Shown here piece by piece: positions 45,955 to 58,600 of a stretch of 64,000 nt of DNA (position 1 is its first letter; the number at the start of each line of letters is the position of its first letter). The notes under the pieces were generated by a model that saw nothing but the letters and a program-made list of their open reading frames with translations, was not told where the DNA came from and did not search any database. Source of the stretch: Sanderia malayensis. Lineage: Eukaryota > Cnidaria > Scyphozoa > Semaeostomeae > Pelagiidae. A program made the position numbers and the translations under genes. The DNA is taken from positions 1,674,001 to 1,738,000 of the forward strand of contig RQOL01000906.1 in the NCBI GenBank assembly GCA_013076295.1. The letters are read 5' to 3'.

Positions 45955-48900
45955 ATGAAGATGGAGAATGAAGCAGGTGTGGCGTTTGCTCCTGCCAAAA
46001 ATACAAACGGAAACATTGAACAAGAGCATCGTTCAGTCTACAGCATCCCAGGAATTTTGCATTTCATTCAGCACGAATGGACTAAATTTGAAATGGAGAG
46101 AGCACACTGGGAAGTTGAGAGAGCAGAGCTTCAGGTGCGACCCATCTTACTGTTTCACTTGTTTTGTTTTTGCGTTCACGTAATGATGCGATGCCGATGC
46201 GACTATGTTGCAAATTTTTTTCTTGGATGGAATTATCCACACAAATCCAATTAATATTTTCATTTGAGCAAAAGCCAAAAGAGCTAACCTAGCCTTCTTC
46301 AAAAACTTCTATGTCTGGTAAATATGTTACAAAAAACCATTAATATTAGTCAGTGAGTGTATAGGATATTGTATTTTGTTATCTGGCTGTGTGTTCCATA
46401 CATTCAGAAGCAGAGAGGGATTTTTCATAAGCAACTACAATATGACTAAATGTGTTTACTTACCTATTATCTATTGAAACTTGATTTGCTTCACTACCTT
46501 GCCTGGCCATGAATAATAGAGCAATGCTTTAAGGACATCTGAGGATTGTTTTTAAAGATCTCAGAATGACACAACAAATCATGTCCTGTATTTTAGCAAT
46601 AGTAACAGGACGATAATTGAAAATTACAATTGCAACTTAGTATTAATAAATGTGAGAATCATATGACCTGAATTGATGTAGCATTGATAATAACAACAGC
46701 AATAATAATGTTGAGTTCTTGACATTTTTGCCACATATACTTTCATAATTAAGAACTGTCATAAATGTTTTGTTTTGAGTTAAAGAGAAAGTTAACCATT
46801 GTTTTTTTCTATGCAGGCCAGGATTGCATTTTTACAAGGAGAAAGAAGAGGGCAGGAAAATTTGAAGAGGGATTTGGTCAGGAGAATTAAAATGTTAGAA
46901 TATGCACTTAAACAAGAAAGGTACAGTGATTATCATTCATTTTAATCAGACATTCTAATTAAAAGCAATTATAATTTTTATTCTGCCTCAATCTATAAGG
47001 CATAATTTCAATGTTTTTGTTTTCAGACAAAAGTATCACAAACTGAGATATGGAAACGATCTGAAATTGCCAGAGGTTAATGATGACATTGGGGAAGAAG
47101 ACCAGGAGGCAGGCTCAGCAGAAAATCTTAACAAAACAAATAATTTTAATTATAAACAGGGCAGACAGATTTTGAGACAGTAAGTTTGTTTTGGTGGATG
47201 TGAAATTGTCATGTCCCCTTGTGTTTGCCTTCTTTGTGAAATTTTGAGATGTGTGGCTGGTTGATTTGCGTTCGACAATGTAATTTGGCTAATTCTTCAT
47301 TAGATATTTGCAAGAAATCGGCTATGCGGATAAGGTTGTGGAGCTGAGGTCAGCTCGTGTGAAGATGCTTCTCGGGGTTTCTGCAGAGGAAGGAAGCGAC
47401 CAAGCAACTGAATCAGGAGATTTACAACAACAACAACAACAGCTGGCACAGCCACCAGTGAAACTCCAATCTGCTAAAACAGGGCCACCACTAGATACCC
47501 ATGAACCACCGTCAAAGGAAGAGCATGTGCCCCTTAAGAAGAGTAAACCACCTCCAGTCGCAGCCAAGTAAGAATATACACTAATTTAACACGTCTACTA
47601 CTTTCACAACAGCTCTTTTTTGTTGAAGTTGCAATATGAGCTCTATTTGCCACATCTTGGCAGGCTCAGGCTTGTGCCTTTCTTCATAAGTAAACCTGAA
47701 TCTTGGAATATGCCGTATGTATGTCTGAATTGATTGTTACGATCACTGACTTGAAATTTGATTCTGTTCAGGCATGTGGTTAAGAAGCACGATGCAGCAC
47801 AAGACGAACCGGTTAGCGAGAGTTTTGATTTCTTGAAACGGGATAGGAACGAAATGGAAGTGAATGAAGAAGCAGATGATGGCGGCAATGCTGATGATGA
47901 ATTGGATGATAAGGAGTATGATGTTGGCAGGATACCCCATAAAACTGCCAAACATGGTATGTGGGCATGATCTTGTATTATATAGACCTGATTGTGCATA
48001 TATCTGCTTTAATTTGGATTGAGTAAAATGCTACATATGAATCTGAAAATGCTATGTTTGTGATCTTTCAGAACTTCAGAATGATCTGATTGAGAAAGGA
48101 ATTCCTTCATCAGAAGGTCAGGAAATCATGAAAGAATTTGACTTTCTTTCTCAAGAAGAGCAAAAGGATGAAGCAGGTTGAACAAAACTTATTGTTTTTC
48201 TTGTATTCAATACTTTCATCTACAATTGCAGCTGCTATTTTTTTGTTAATTTAATTTTTTATTTATTGTAAGATTTGCTATTGTTTTTTAGCTGATTTTG
48301 CGAGTCATACTAGAGGCCAGGTAGGTCTAGCACCTCTCCTCTTTTACATGGATCACAGTGTGTGTCTTGATCTTGATTCATAGCAATGTGAAAGCGCAGT
48401 GGATTCATTTTTTGACATTGATCTATTCTGCTCTTGAATTACAGGAGGAATGGCCTGTGGATCAAGGTAAACTGCAAAAGCAAATTGAACAATACAGAAA
48501 TGAAAGGAAGGCAATGGGAAAGAAGGGCAAACGTAAGTCAGAGAAAGAAAACCTCAGCTTTTGAATAAACATTGATGGAGAAAGCAGCTATTATTCTAAT
48601 GCACATTTTTTATTTTATAAGAAACCTAGTGCAAGCCCTACTAGTAAGAGTTTCTTAAATTTTCTATTGTTTTCTATTGTTAAGGAAAACAATAGAACAA
48701 AGGAATCTATTTAGCACATAATTTAGCACAAATTCTACTAGTAAGTTTCTTATAAAGTGGTTTCTTATAAAAAACGTGCAAGCTTCAGTAATATTCCCCA
48801 TGCCCCATAGAGTGGATAATGCTGTGAGCTTCATGAGGGAAGATGAACGAGTGAGCTTCACACTGATTCATTTATATATGTCAATTGATGCAGGACCAAA

Positions 48901-51900
48901 CAAGACAGCATTGCAGACAATGTTGGCCAAACTTGATGGAGAAGGAGACGACATTTCTCTTCCTGCTTCCAATACATCACCTGCTGCCCAAGGAAATCAG
49001 AATATCAGCAGACCGAATTCGACACCATTCGTCGAAGACGTGGCTCCCCTAGGTTTGTCATTACTTTACCCTCCACTATCTATCATCACATTAACTCGTG
49101 TCTTTATCTGTATCTGCTTGTTGGGGTATATTGCGCAGACCTGACAATAAGAATTTGAGCAGGTAGGCAACAAGTCACCCTCCTCATTAAAGTCAGGTCG
49201 GCTATTCTTTAGTGAAGGAATACATATATCGGGAAATTTCTTTAACAATTAATTAAAGAGGAGAATGGCGTATTGCTCACCTTAAGGGGACAAGGGGGCG
49301 TTGAGGGGGGAGCAGGGCAATCGCCCACCAGAGTTGCCAGTATTTTGTAATCAACATGTTTCCTTTAGGTGATGTAGTTCTTTCGAGTAGCAATTTTGCT
49401 GCTAGGCCTGTCACACCAGGCCAGCTTAAAGACACAGCTGCTACGAATGATGCCATGGACGTTGCATTGCGATTGGGCGAGCTTGCAGATCTTACTGTTT
49501 CAAACGAAGCTGGGCCATTGTCTGTAGATGTGAGTTGCATACTGTATCATTGTATTTATGTATTAGACAGATCATTGCACAACTAAAATGTAATCGAATA
49601 CAAGATTGAAAAGCAACTGAAGTTAAACATAGACCCCATTGCAGTATGACATGTGTGCTGTGTTATGATTGCAGTGGAAGCTTCTTATGACGGGCATCTA
49701 TTGGGCCCATGATTTTCTGCAGATGGTGTTTGCAAGATGACTAATTTTGTAAAATTTTGGCACAAAAATATTTATCGATCGTGGAGAGGTGCTTGTTGAT
49801 AGAGGCTTTTACTGCAGTATATATAGTCAAGAGTTTCTTTAGAGGCTATTACTGTTTATTCTAGCAAGTTATGCTTTGTTTTTACTGTATAGTAAAAACA
49901 AAGCATATTTGATTTGCATAGTCTGGTATGTTTGATGTGCAGCTGGATTTACCGTTATTGCAGGTGTGAATGTTCCACGCATCTGTGTCGATTTTCGGTG
50001 CTCCCTTGTTGCATTATTGATTGTCTTTAACTGCGGGTATGCGGCTTACGTTGCACTGATGTTCTCTTTGTGCGTTGTTATTTCTTTGCAGATAAACTCC
50101 AAAGAAGATGTCAGAAAGACGTGGTCTCCAAAATACACACTTCGCAGGTTTGTATGGGCTCAGCATTCTGTTACAGTAAACACCGACATGTGAGAACCAG
50201 CAGATTAAGAACCGTCCGTGATAATGTTTCTTCTTAAAAGAACAGAAGAAACAATAGGCTGTTGGATATCCTGCCCATTGTATTTGAACAATGGGCTGGA
50301 TGCAAATTACAGGCTCTTATATACGGGTGTTTACCGTACTTTCTTCACGCAGACATCAGTCTACTGGTAACTTAATTTTTACCATCAAGAACAACAACGA
50401 GACTCACTTATCTGGTGATAAGGTTTTTGATCTATGATCGCCCCGATATTGCACATTCATACAAGTGTGTTGTTTAAAATACACGTATGATGTATTGTAC
50501 ACAAGATCAATGTATATTTGATATTGTCTTGATATACTTGATCTATGTTTAAATCTTTGCAATTGATCTATCTTTGATCTATCATTGATCTAGAATCTAT
50601 CTTTGTCTCTTTCAGCCATTTCGATGGTGTGCGATCATTGGCCTTTCATCCCTTCGAGTCGGCTCTGATCACCGGATCTGAAGACCACACTCTGAAAGTA
50701 TGGTCATTGCAGAGAAACTCGCAGATGAAGAAGTATGCACTGTATTTGATGCATGTTATTATCATTTTGTATCATGTCTAGCACCACCCGTGTGCAATAT
50801 TCTTGAATGACTTCCACGTACCACACTCATTTGCATTTTCATATAACAATACCACTTTAAATTGCAGAGGAAACATATCAGACATTGAGCCAGTTTACAC
50901 TTTCAGAGGACACAGGTTGGTTTCTTTGTAAATCGATGCACACAATCCTCGAATTACCCCACTGTAACATTAATCCACGTATAACATTGTACGTAACTGT
51001 ATACAATTGTTTTGCAGTGGTCCTGTACTCTGCCTGACTTTGAATGGCAACGGCAGCGTTTGCTACAGTGGTGGTGTTGATGCAACTATTCAATGGTGGA
51101 ATATACCTCCGTTAATGCTAGATCTCTTCGGCTCTTATGGTGAGTACGTTAATTGTTGCAATTCGGTTTGAATACAGTAAATGCCTTCGCATAAGAACTC
51201 ACTCTTGAGGCCCCAGAGAGTTTCTTACTTAAAGAGACTTTTTCATGATAAGTTGGGGTCAAAGTTTCTTATGCGAAGTTGCATCTTGCTTAATGCATCT
51301 TCTGCATTGGTATTCTCTTTTGAGAACGCCACATTACACGGCAGTGTTTTATGGGAACATTTGTTGGCAATGTGTGTGGACATCCATAGGCATACAAAGA
51401 GTCTCCTTTCTCTCGTCTAGACCCGAGTATAGCTGGAGAAACCTTAGTGGCCCATACCGATGCTGTTTGGGACTTGGCATTGCAATTAGATACAGACAGG
51501 TTACTTTCTTGCTCAGCTGATGGCACGTGTCGTCTGTGGGATCCAGCCATCAAATCTCCGCTGCTTTGCACTTATAAAACCGAAAACGGTAAGCTGTCTT
51601 TTCTTACTTATTCAAATTTACTATTTCAGTGGAATATCTCCATCTCGAACGCTCTCCACGTTTAAGACTCCCTATCACGAACACTCTTGTTTACTAGCAT
51701 GCTACTAACAACTAGCTACTGATATTTAATCAGCTGGGTGCAATGCTCATGTATTGGTTGACTGTACAGTATTTGTTAGATATTAAGTAGACTATATATC
51801 TTAAACTGGTCCCATATAGAGCAGTCTATTTATGGGACTAATTTATCGGTGGTTTGCGAGTTTCGGAGAGTTGACAGTCACCTCGTGAGAGGTCACATTG

Positions 51901-53432
51901 GCTACCAATGCCTTCATGATTAAATTTGATGGGTTCTTCTCGAACAACTTTCAATTTTCCTTCAGAGTTTGAGATGGCGGATATCAACTGTATATGCAAC
52001 AATAACATATTAAAGGCAAAATGCCCAATGATGTCTGTTAAATTTTTGTCAACAATTGTCACAATATGTAAAAACCTTTTTGTTTTAGAATATGGTAATC
52101 CCACGTCAGTGACATTTAGCAGTGCAGACGTGGGCCAAATGATAGCCTCGTATACGACGTCGGAATGCATTTGCTATGACTTGGAAACTGCTAAGACAAT
52201 ACTAATGTTTGAGAGTGCTAAAACGTATAGTAAGTATCTACGATGGGCTGCTTTTAACGAAGAACTGTAGAGATTTGGTCAGGTTTATGGTCATTAGCTT
52301 GGAGGATGTGCTTTTTGCAGTCCAATGCTTTGTAAAGATCTGGTCATGGCTTTATGTGTAGTCTATTGTATGGTAAATCTACGAAATATAGCTTTTTTCC
52401 CATAGTATACCAATTACATTTCGTATACCATAAATATCTCATGCTTCTCTTCCACAGATGGTACACCAATGACGCAGATCAACAAGGTGCTATCGCATCC
52501 CACTCTTCCGATGGTCATTACTGCTCATGAAGATGGGCATGTTAGATTTTTTGATATTAATTCTGGTAAGCAAATTCACACTATGGTGGCTCATCTAGAC
52601 GCTGTAACAAGTCTGTCTGTCGACCCAACAGGATTGTACTTGCTGTCGGGAAGTAAGTTGCATAGCTTTCTCGCTATTTTCATTATCTTAACAGGCCTTA
52701 TTAGCTATGTCTCGTCCAATGTTCAATGTTTAGCTATTCTGTTTTATGCAGTGAAGGAGTATCTTTGCCTTCTTTTCATAGCAGTTATCATAGCTTTGTT
52801 TGAGTGTCTTAATGAAATGATACAGGCTTATGATGATCCACTGCGCAGGTGACAGCAAAGGCTTTTTGTGTTTACCTTGTTTTCAAGGATTGAACGCTGA
52901 AGCTTATTCTTTGCTGGCATGATCGCGAGTTTTCAAGCTGAAGCCTGGTTATATTTTAGTGTTTAATTGTTATATGTTTGTGTTATACTCCGCGTCTTGT
53001 GCTCGCTCTGTACTCTATTGATGTTTCGTACACGTTGTAGTGTTTTATTATAGTTTTATTATTTCTTTTGTTTTCAATTTCTGGCCAATGATGACTAAAG
53101 GCGAATATGAAATTCTTGTGAATTGAGTTATTTTCCTGAGGCCTGAAAGTTGCTTCAAGGTTTTTTCATTAGCTCTTACGAGCGCTCAGCACCTCTTTAA
53201 ATCACGGTTTATTCATAGCTGCCCACTGGTCAAAACTAACCGGCTGTTACTGCTATTTTCAGGTCACGACGGTTCAATTCGACTATGGAACATGGACAAC
53301 AAGACCTGCATTCAAGAAATCACTGCACACAGAAAGAAGTTCGACGAAGCGGTATTCGATGTTGCATTCCATCCTTCGCAGCCGTTCCTTGCCAGCGGAG
53401 GAGCTGATGCAACGGCAAAGGTATTCGTCTAG
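45955..53432 (+). CDS. STRN: Striatin, STRIPAK scaffold
   Basis: Eighteen exons keep phase throughout: 45955-46134, 46817-46920, 47027-47179, 47304-47567, 47772-47956, 48072-48176, 48292-48320, 48445-48532, 48894-49052, 49369-49529, 50092-50147, 50616-50732, 50868-50915, 51018-51139, 51421-51588, 52089-52229, 52458-52652 and 53263-53432. The product is 814 residues (human striatin 780). Striatins are regulatory subunits of PP2A that hold MOB4, STRIP1 and GCKIII kinases. In order: YSIPGILHFIQHEWTKFEME (caveolin-binding plus coiled coil), IAFLQGERRGQENLKRDLVR, GRQILRQYLQEIGYADKVVE, and an acidic and Gln-rich linker. A WD40 propeller runs from SHFDGVRSLAFHP to GGADATAKVFV at the stop. The Met at 45961 is an alternative start. 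Intron 8 contains a MITE. An ancestor-type single striatin is plausible, so STRN, STRN3 and STRN4 cannot be told apart. Confidence 0.96.
48606..48775. mobile_element. MITE with TTATAAGAAACC ends, in striatin intron 8
   Basis: Ends TTTTATAAGAAACCTAG and GGTTTCTTATAAAAAACG are inverted, with subterminal CTACTAGTAAGAGTTTCTTA and its partner TACTAGTAAGTTTCTTATAA. The core is an A/T-rich ACAATAG palindromic region. A second copy in reverse orientation lies at 61391-61558. Confidence 0.85.
50205..50345. mobile_element. MITE copy, CCCGCATATAAGA family, striatin intron 11
   Basis: AGATTAAGAACCGTCCGTGA at the left is decayed. GAAACAATAGGCTGTTGG, GAACAATGGGCTGGATGCAA and the right end AGGCTCTTATATACGGGTGT match the family. 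Compare 38779-38990. Confidence 0.7.
51174..51282. mobile_element. Short MITE with CAGTAAATGCCTTCGCATAA end, striatin intron 14
   Basis: CTTCGCATAAGAACTC at 51186 is answered by AGTTTCTTATGCGAAG ending near 51280. The outer CAGTAAA matches the pogo-like family. About 110 bp, non-coding. Confidence 0.75.
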
Positions 53433-54488
53433 AGAAGATATAGAGAGATATAAAAGAATGAATTACACATCTAGTTACTATTTGTAAACTATTGATTTGA
53501 AGAATGACCGTCTAGTTAGAGATGTCACAAAGTTGAGATGTCACGGCTGAAAGAGAATTACGTCATATGATAATGATGAATGAGGCATCATCATCATTAT
53601 TATCACCACGAACTTTTTTTACTCAGGATATAGAACTAAGTTTAATAATAGATGCAGGGGCGTTCAACTAGCCGACACTTTTGTTATTATAATTAATGCT
53701 TTGAAAGGTGGATAAAGATACATTTCTGCTGCGCACATCATGAAATCTGTAGTTATTGATACTGTAAGCTGTAGGATACGATTGTTATAGTCACAACATG
53801 CCGGAGGGTGTAATTTAATTTCAGCAAATGAATTGTACGATTTGTTGCTTTGGTTATAGTAAGCAATTGCACACTATGTAACATACTCTGTTGAATGATC
53901 GCCGGCAAGTATCCGCACTCTCCTCTCAGCTTTAAAAATGAGATGGCGATGATTTGCTGAGAAATCTGTGTTTCATTATTCAGATGTCTCAATTTATTTC
54001 GTATTTCCCCCATCCAAATTACTTAACGGTGCAATGTTTAGCGATGCACCACCCAAATATAATGACCAATTTTCTAGGTTTTGTCTTCTCCAGAAACATA
54101 TACGATTGGTTTACTTGTGCTTATATTATTGTAATTTAATATGTTCAGTTTGATGGTTTGATAAATTACCACGTTAACAGCCTTTTCATATTCTTCAATT
54201 ATATCCAATGTATGTAACGTACTGTGTACTGTGCTAAGAACAAGAGTACACGAATTTGTCATGATATGAAATATTTTAGTTTCCAGTAGATCGTATAGTC
54301 AATTCTGTCGAGAAAAGAAGACTATTTTACAAGTTAAATAATTTTATGACTGATTGATTATTCACAAAAAAAGATTTCGTTTCCTACAGCTTCGTTTAAA
54401 GTAATGAGTTCCAATGTTCTGGAGAAAGACAACGCTACAAAGAGCAATGCTCCTGGGTTTTTTTAATTAAGAGAAATTGGATTTATCT
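53433..54488. other. Convergent 3' flank of striatin and MED29
   Basis: About 1.06 kb between the two stop codons of genes that point at each other. It contains only AT-rich sequence and (ATC)n-like stretches near 53585-53605. Confidence 0.55.
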
Positions 54489-55429
54489 TCATGTTAAGTT
54501 GATGAAATTTTCTTTTAATACATGGTCTGGTTTAAATTGGGCGACTTGCTGGAAATATTGAGCTAATAATGCTTCGAGTTTTTTAGCTGAAGCAACTTGC
54601 TGTCTGATCTTGGTCAAGTAATCCGCGTAGCTTGTGATGCTTTGGCTGGGGTCCTGTGACGTTGAAATTCCGCCGACTATTTGGGGAGAAAACTTTGCAG
54701 ACATTTGTGTTTGCTCTGAAGTAGCTATTGCAAGATTCTAATCGAGAAAAAAATAAAGAAAACGATTATATTATGTTGTTAAATCGTGCACTGTACAATA
54801 TAATTCCACTCGCGTTTGAAGATGAGATACCTATTTAATTCTTACCAACCAAATTTGCACTTGGTCACATATGTTGTGAAAGTCTTCAACGATTTTCAGC
54901 AGTCCTTGTATTTGGACTGGCAGATCGTTCTTTCTAAACAGAAAAGCACAGTAAACAATAGAATTAAGGAGTCGTTCATTATGCACCAAGTTTCTGGTTT
55001 GGAGGCGTGGGACAGGCGAAAAGAAAGCTTGGTACAAACATGCATAAATGTGAGCAGAAATGCATACCGTGTAGTTGATTCAGAAGATGTATTATGCAAG
55101 ATATAAACTGCGTGCTGGATAACATTCTAAAGGATGAGATATTCAAGAGAATTAATCTAAAGAATAATTAATTGAAAGATAATTAAATCAATTGTATCAA
55201 TCAAATTCTACTATACAAGCATAGCATGAAAATATTGCCTAGGCCCATTAATAACTTGGCTCCAAGACGATTTCTTGATAATTATCAAGGTAATTATATT
55301 GTGAACTGTTGCATAAAGTGTGTGTAAGCATACCGATACGGATTCTCTTAGTATTGGTACCAAGTTTTGAAACTTTACCATGGGATCTTGATCAAGACCA
55401 AGTGCTTGAGCTGATTGTTGGTTCGCCAT
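54489..55429 (-). CDS. MED29: Mediator subunit 29 (Intersex)
   Basis: Minus strand. Exon 1 is 55429-55334 (MANQQSAQALGLDQDP then FQNLVPILRESVS). The last exon is 54737-54489 (NLAIATSEQTQMSAK then YADYLTKIRQQVASAKKLEA to the stop). The exon before it ends at 54846 and contains QIQGLLKIVEDFHNICDQVQ. These blocks match MED29 in order: the short Gln-containing N-terminus, the CLEEFYALCDQ-type helix and the C-terminal YLxxIKxQI helix. MED29 sits in the Mediator tail and relays activators to RNA polymerase II. The middle part (about 55120-54935) is not resolved. It may be two exons (one holding TFMHVCTKLSF) or one, and I found no choice of sites that keeps the frame throughout. The gene is divergent with WDR27. 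Confidence 0.82.
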
Positions 55430-55608
55430 TTTGGATTTTTTCTCTCTCATGGTTTGCTTTGTTTTCATATTGGTTTGAGATTAACCAATCACGTTATCGA
55501 CTTATAGTCAGCAGCCAATCAGAATGCCATGTAGTGTTTGTCACCTTGACCCGCGTGCTGACTCAAATGCATCAACAAATACTTTCCTGTCTCACTTCCA
55601 AGAACATC
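55430..55608. promoter_or_regulatory. Divergent promoter shared by MED29 and WDR27
   Basis: Only 179 bases separate the two start codons, which face away from each other. The interval holds three CCAAT boxes, at 55485-55489 and 55515-55519 on the plus strand and at 55469-55473 on the minus strand (ATTGG). The first is part of CCAATCACG, which also occurs at 22645 and near 30706. NF-Y boxes are common in bidirectional promoters. Transcription start sites are not visible. Confidence 0.7.
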
Positions 55609-58600
55609 ATGGCTTCCGCAGAACACGAAGGAATTATAAAAATATCTCCGCAGACGTCTACAGCCTATTTGCAAATATCATGCACAAATGAATACATTGC
55701 TTTACCTGCTACTGAAAATGAAGTTGGACTTTGGAGGCATGGAAAATTAGACAAACGTGTAAGTTTGCAGATATTTTTATTAGCTTTGTTTCACGTATCT
55801 TTTCCTGTGTGCCTTGCATGGCCCACGTCGAAGAAGTTATTTTACGTATGCAATAACACATGCTTAGTAAGCTGGTTATCTTAGTTTATTGTGCCCCAAC
55901 TCTATTACTGATAGTTTCAGCTCTTTGGGCAATGACTCGTGATAACCTAGCGATAATATATTTTCTATCCTTTCCACCACTGCTGCAATATATAATTTAA
56001 ACATGTATATGGATAACTGTCTCAAATTGATTTTCAATTTCTTAATTTTTCTGGAAATAACAAACCATACTTGGCATTTTGTTTATTACTAAATCTGTGA
56101 CTAACCCTTTTGTATTACTAAAAAGTTGTCATGGAATGTATTTGAATGAATTAAACAGTCTGACATAAAATAAAGTTAAACAGGTGGCATAATTCATTTT
56201 AGTCTGTTTTATGGTGCTCCTATGTCCTTCCTTCACTCAACTATTCACGCAAAGAGTCAATCATATCTTATCATTGATTGAAAACATGTAAATAAAAAAT
56301 GATCTATTTTTTCATTGTGAACACTATGCCTATTTGAAAACAGGTCTCTCTTAATTATCCAACCTGTTTTGGCAATGAAGAATTATTAAATAATTTTAGT
56401 CACCAAAGACTTAATTAAGTTTTAGATTATTACCCTAGTTTTATACCTGCTGCTTCAACCAAGTAATTTTGAAAATCTTGAATCTAACTAGCAATTTTAT
56501 CAAGTTGATGTGTCACCCCTAAAATATGATCCTTATATTATAAATCTTATCATTAATTTCAGAACAATGTGTCATTTTTTGTAGCCTCTTCACTTGAGAA
56601 GTCACAGTTCAACCATCACTGCACTTTGTTTTGGACATAAGAATAATCCATGTTATCTATGCTCAGCTTCAAAAGATGCCATAATCGTTTGGAAGGCAGA
56701 ACAAGCATTTGTTGATTACGTAACAGGTTTATAAACAAACAAATGCTATGATTAAACATACTGTATTCAATACCTTGTCAACGAAGGGTGCACGTATTGC
56801 GTAAAACGTTTTATTTTCAACTGTTTAGTACCCCGCTAAATGCAGGGCATTGCAAAAATTGCCTATAGGCTCATTGACTTGTCCTCCTCCACGGAAATCT
56901 TTAGTAAAAGGCGAAAGATTTGTACGATCTGAAGGAAGACCAGAGCATGATTGACGGGGTCCGCGGACAAGTACCCGGCCCAATTGACCGATCAGTGTGA
57001 ACGTGGGATGCTTACGTTGTGCGCATGCGTACTTGTAATATATTATTTTGCGGATAATTGTCACATTTACACACACATTTAAAGTCACAATTAATATTAT
57101 TTTGAACTTAATTGTAGAAGTTTTAAGATTAATTTTTGTTTTTAGGAACTCCATCAGTTGGTGTGAAAATCGCGAAAGATCTAGGCCATTGTTGTCATCT
57201 TTGTTTCAGTCCAGATGATTTTTTTGTTGCTGCTTGCATCGAGAAAGAAGTTTGGATCATAAACATTGAGGTGATATGTCTATTGCAGAAGCTGCGTCAC
57301 TCAATTCTTGATAATTCATGTTATTTAAGAGAGCATTCTCTTTTCGTAACAACAAGCAAATTAGATGATTCTTCGTGCCTTTTTCCTTTATTCATCATCT
57401 TTAATATTGATGTCTTTCAGAATTGCAAACTCGTAGCTACTTTAGAGGGTCACACTGGCCAAGTAACTGCTTCGATTTTCTGCCCTCATGACATTTCAAA
57501 ATTTGTCACAATCTCTGAAGATCGGACATTCAAAGTAGGTGCTCAGAATTTTCAATTAATATGACTGACATCTCGATTGCTACGTAAAGCATTCATCAAA
57601 CAATGCATCAAGTTCTTCTGTTTTTCTTATAGATATGGGACATAAAGAAGGCTGCATTGATATACCAATCATCCATAATATCGTGTAAGTAAAGGGCGAG
57701 ATACACTCATTAATTAGATCGTTGTATTCCACCACATTGGCTGGCGTATAAGATTGTTTGGTCTGCAAAATGCACATTGCAATTTTTTGCTGCATGCAGC
57801 TAAAGTAAGATGAGAATGCACAGCTTTCTTATACCGTATATGCGTTATCGTATTAAAATGCGGAACAATTGCGAGCTGGAAAGAATAATGTGTATTCATG
57901 TTGTATTTTGTTCGCAGCCTCGCCATTCTGGTCAGTTGCCATGCATCCTGAGCACATGCATTTCTCGGTGGGATCAGCGGATGGCAAGGTAAATGAAAAC
58001 AGCAATCGATGCTTGAATGTCTCTTGCATTAGCTGGCTTGAATGTCTCTTGCATTAGATAGCATAGAAACGTTTTATCACATGCAATGTATACCAAGTTT
58101 CTCCGCACGATTTTTTCCCTGTTTAGGTTCGTGTTTACGACATGGTGAGTCATCGATGCTTACATGAAGTAGATATAATGAATGCCTTGGCGAAGAGAAA
58201 CTCTGAGAGGAGGGACAGCTCGGCTTCTTCTGATTCGGGTATGTTATGGACACCCTATGATACCATTGTCTAGGATAGGATAGTTCATAGTTACAGTTGT
58301 TGGAGTTAGAGTTGAGTTATTATCCACTGTTCAGTGTTATCATTTGTGGTTTATTTCTTTACATGTCATGCACGAAATATAACAGGGGTACATTAAACTG
58401 GTTCTGACTGTATTCCATTCTATACAATGCAGCATGCGTGGGGAAATTTTGATAGGTGAATTATATAATATTTCTTTCCAGACACCACTATCAGCACGGT
58501 AGCAAGTTTCAAACAACGTGGGAAGAAGTTCTATTCGAAAGATGATGATTATGGCGATAATGATGATGATGATAATGATGATGATGAGATAGAACACAGT

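Noticed and set aside
48776..48893. Extending striatin exon 9 leftward to the ATG at 48776
   Set aside because: The CAG acceptor at 48891-48893 joins exon 8 in phase, and the segment upstream of it includes the MITE end.
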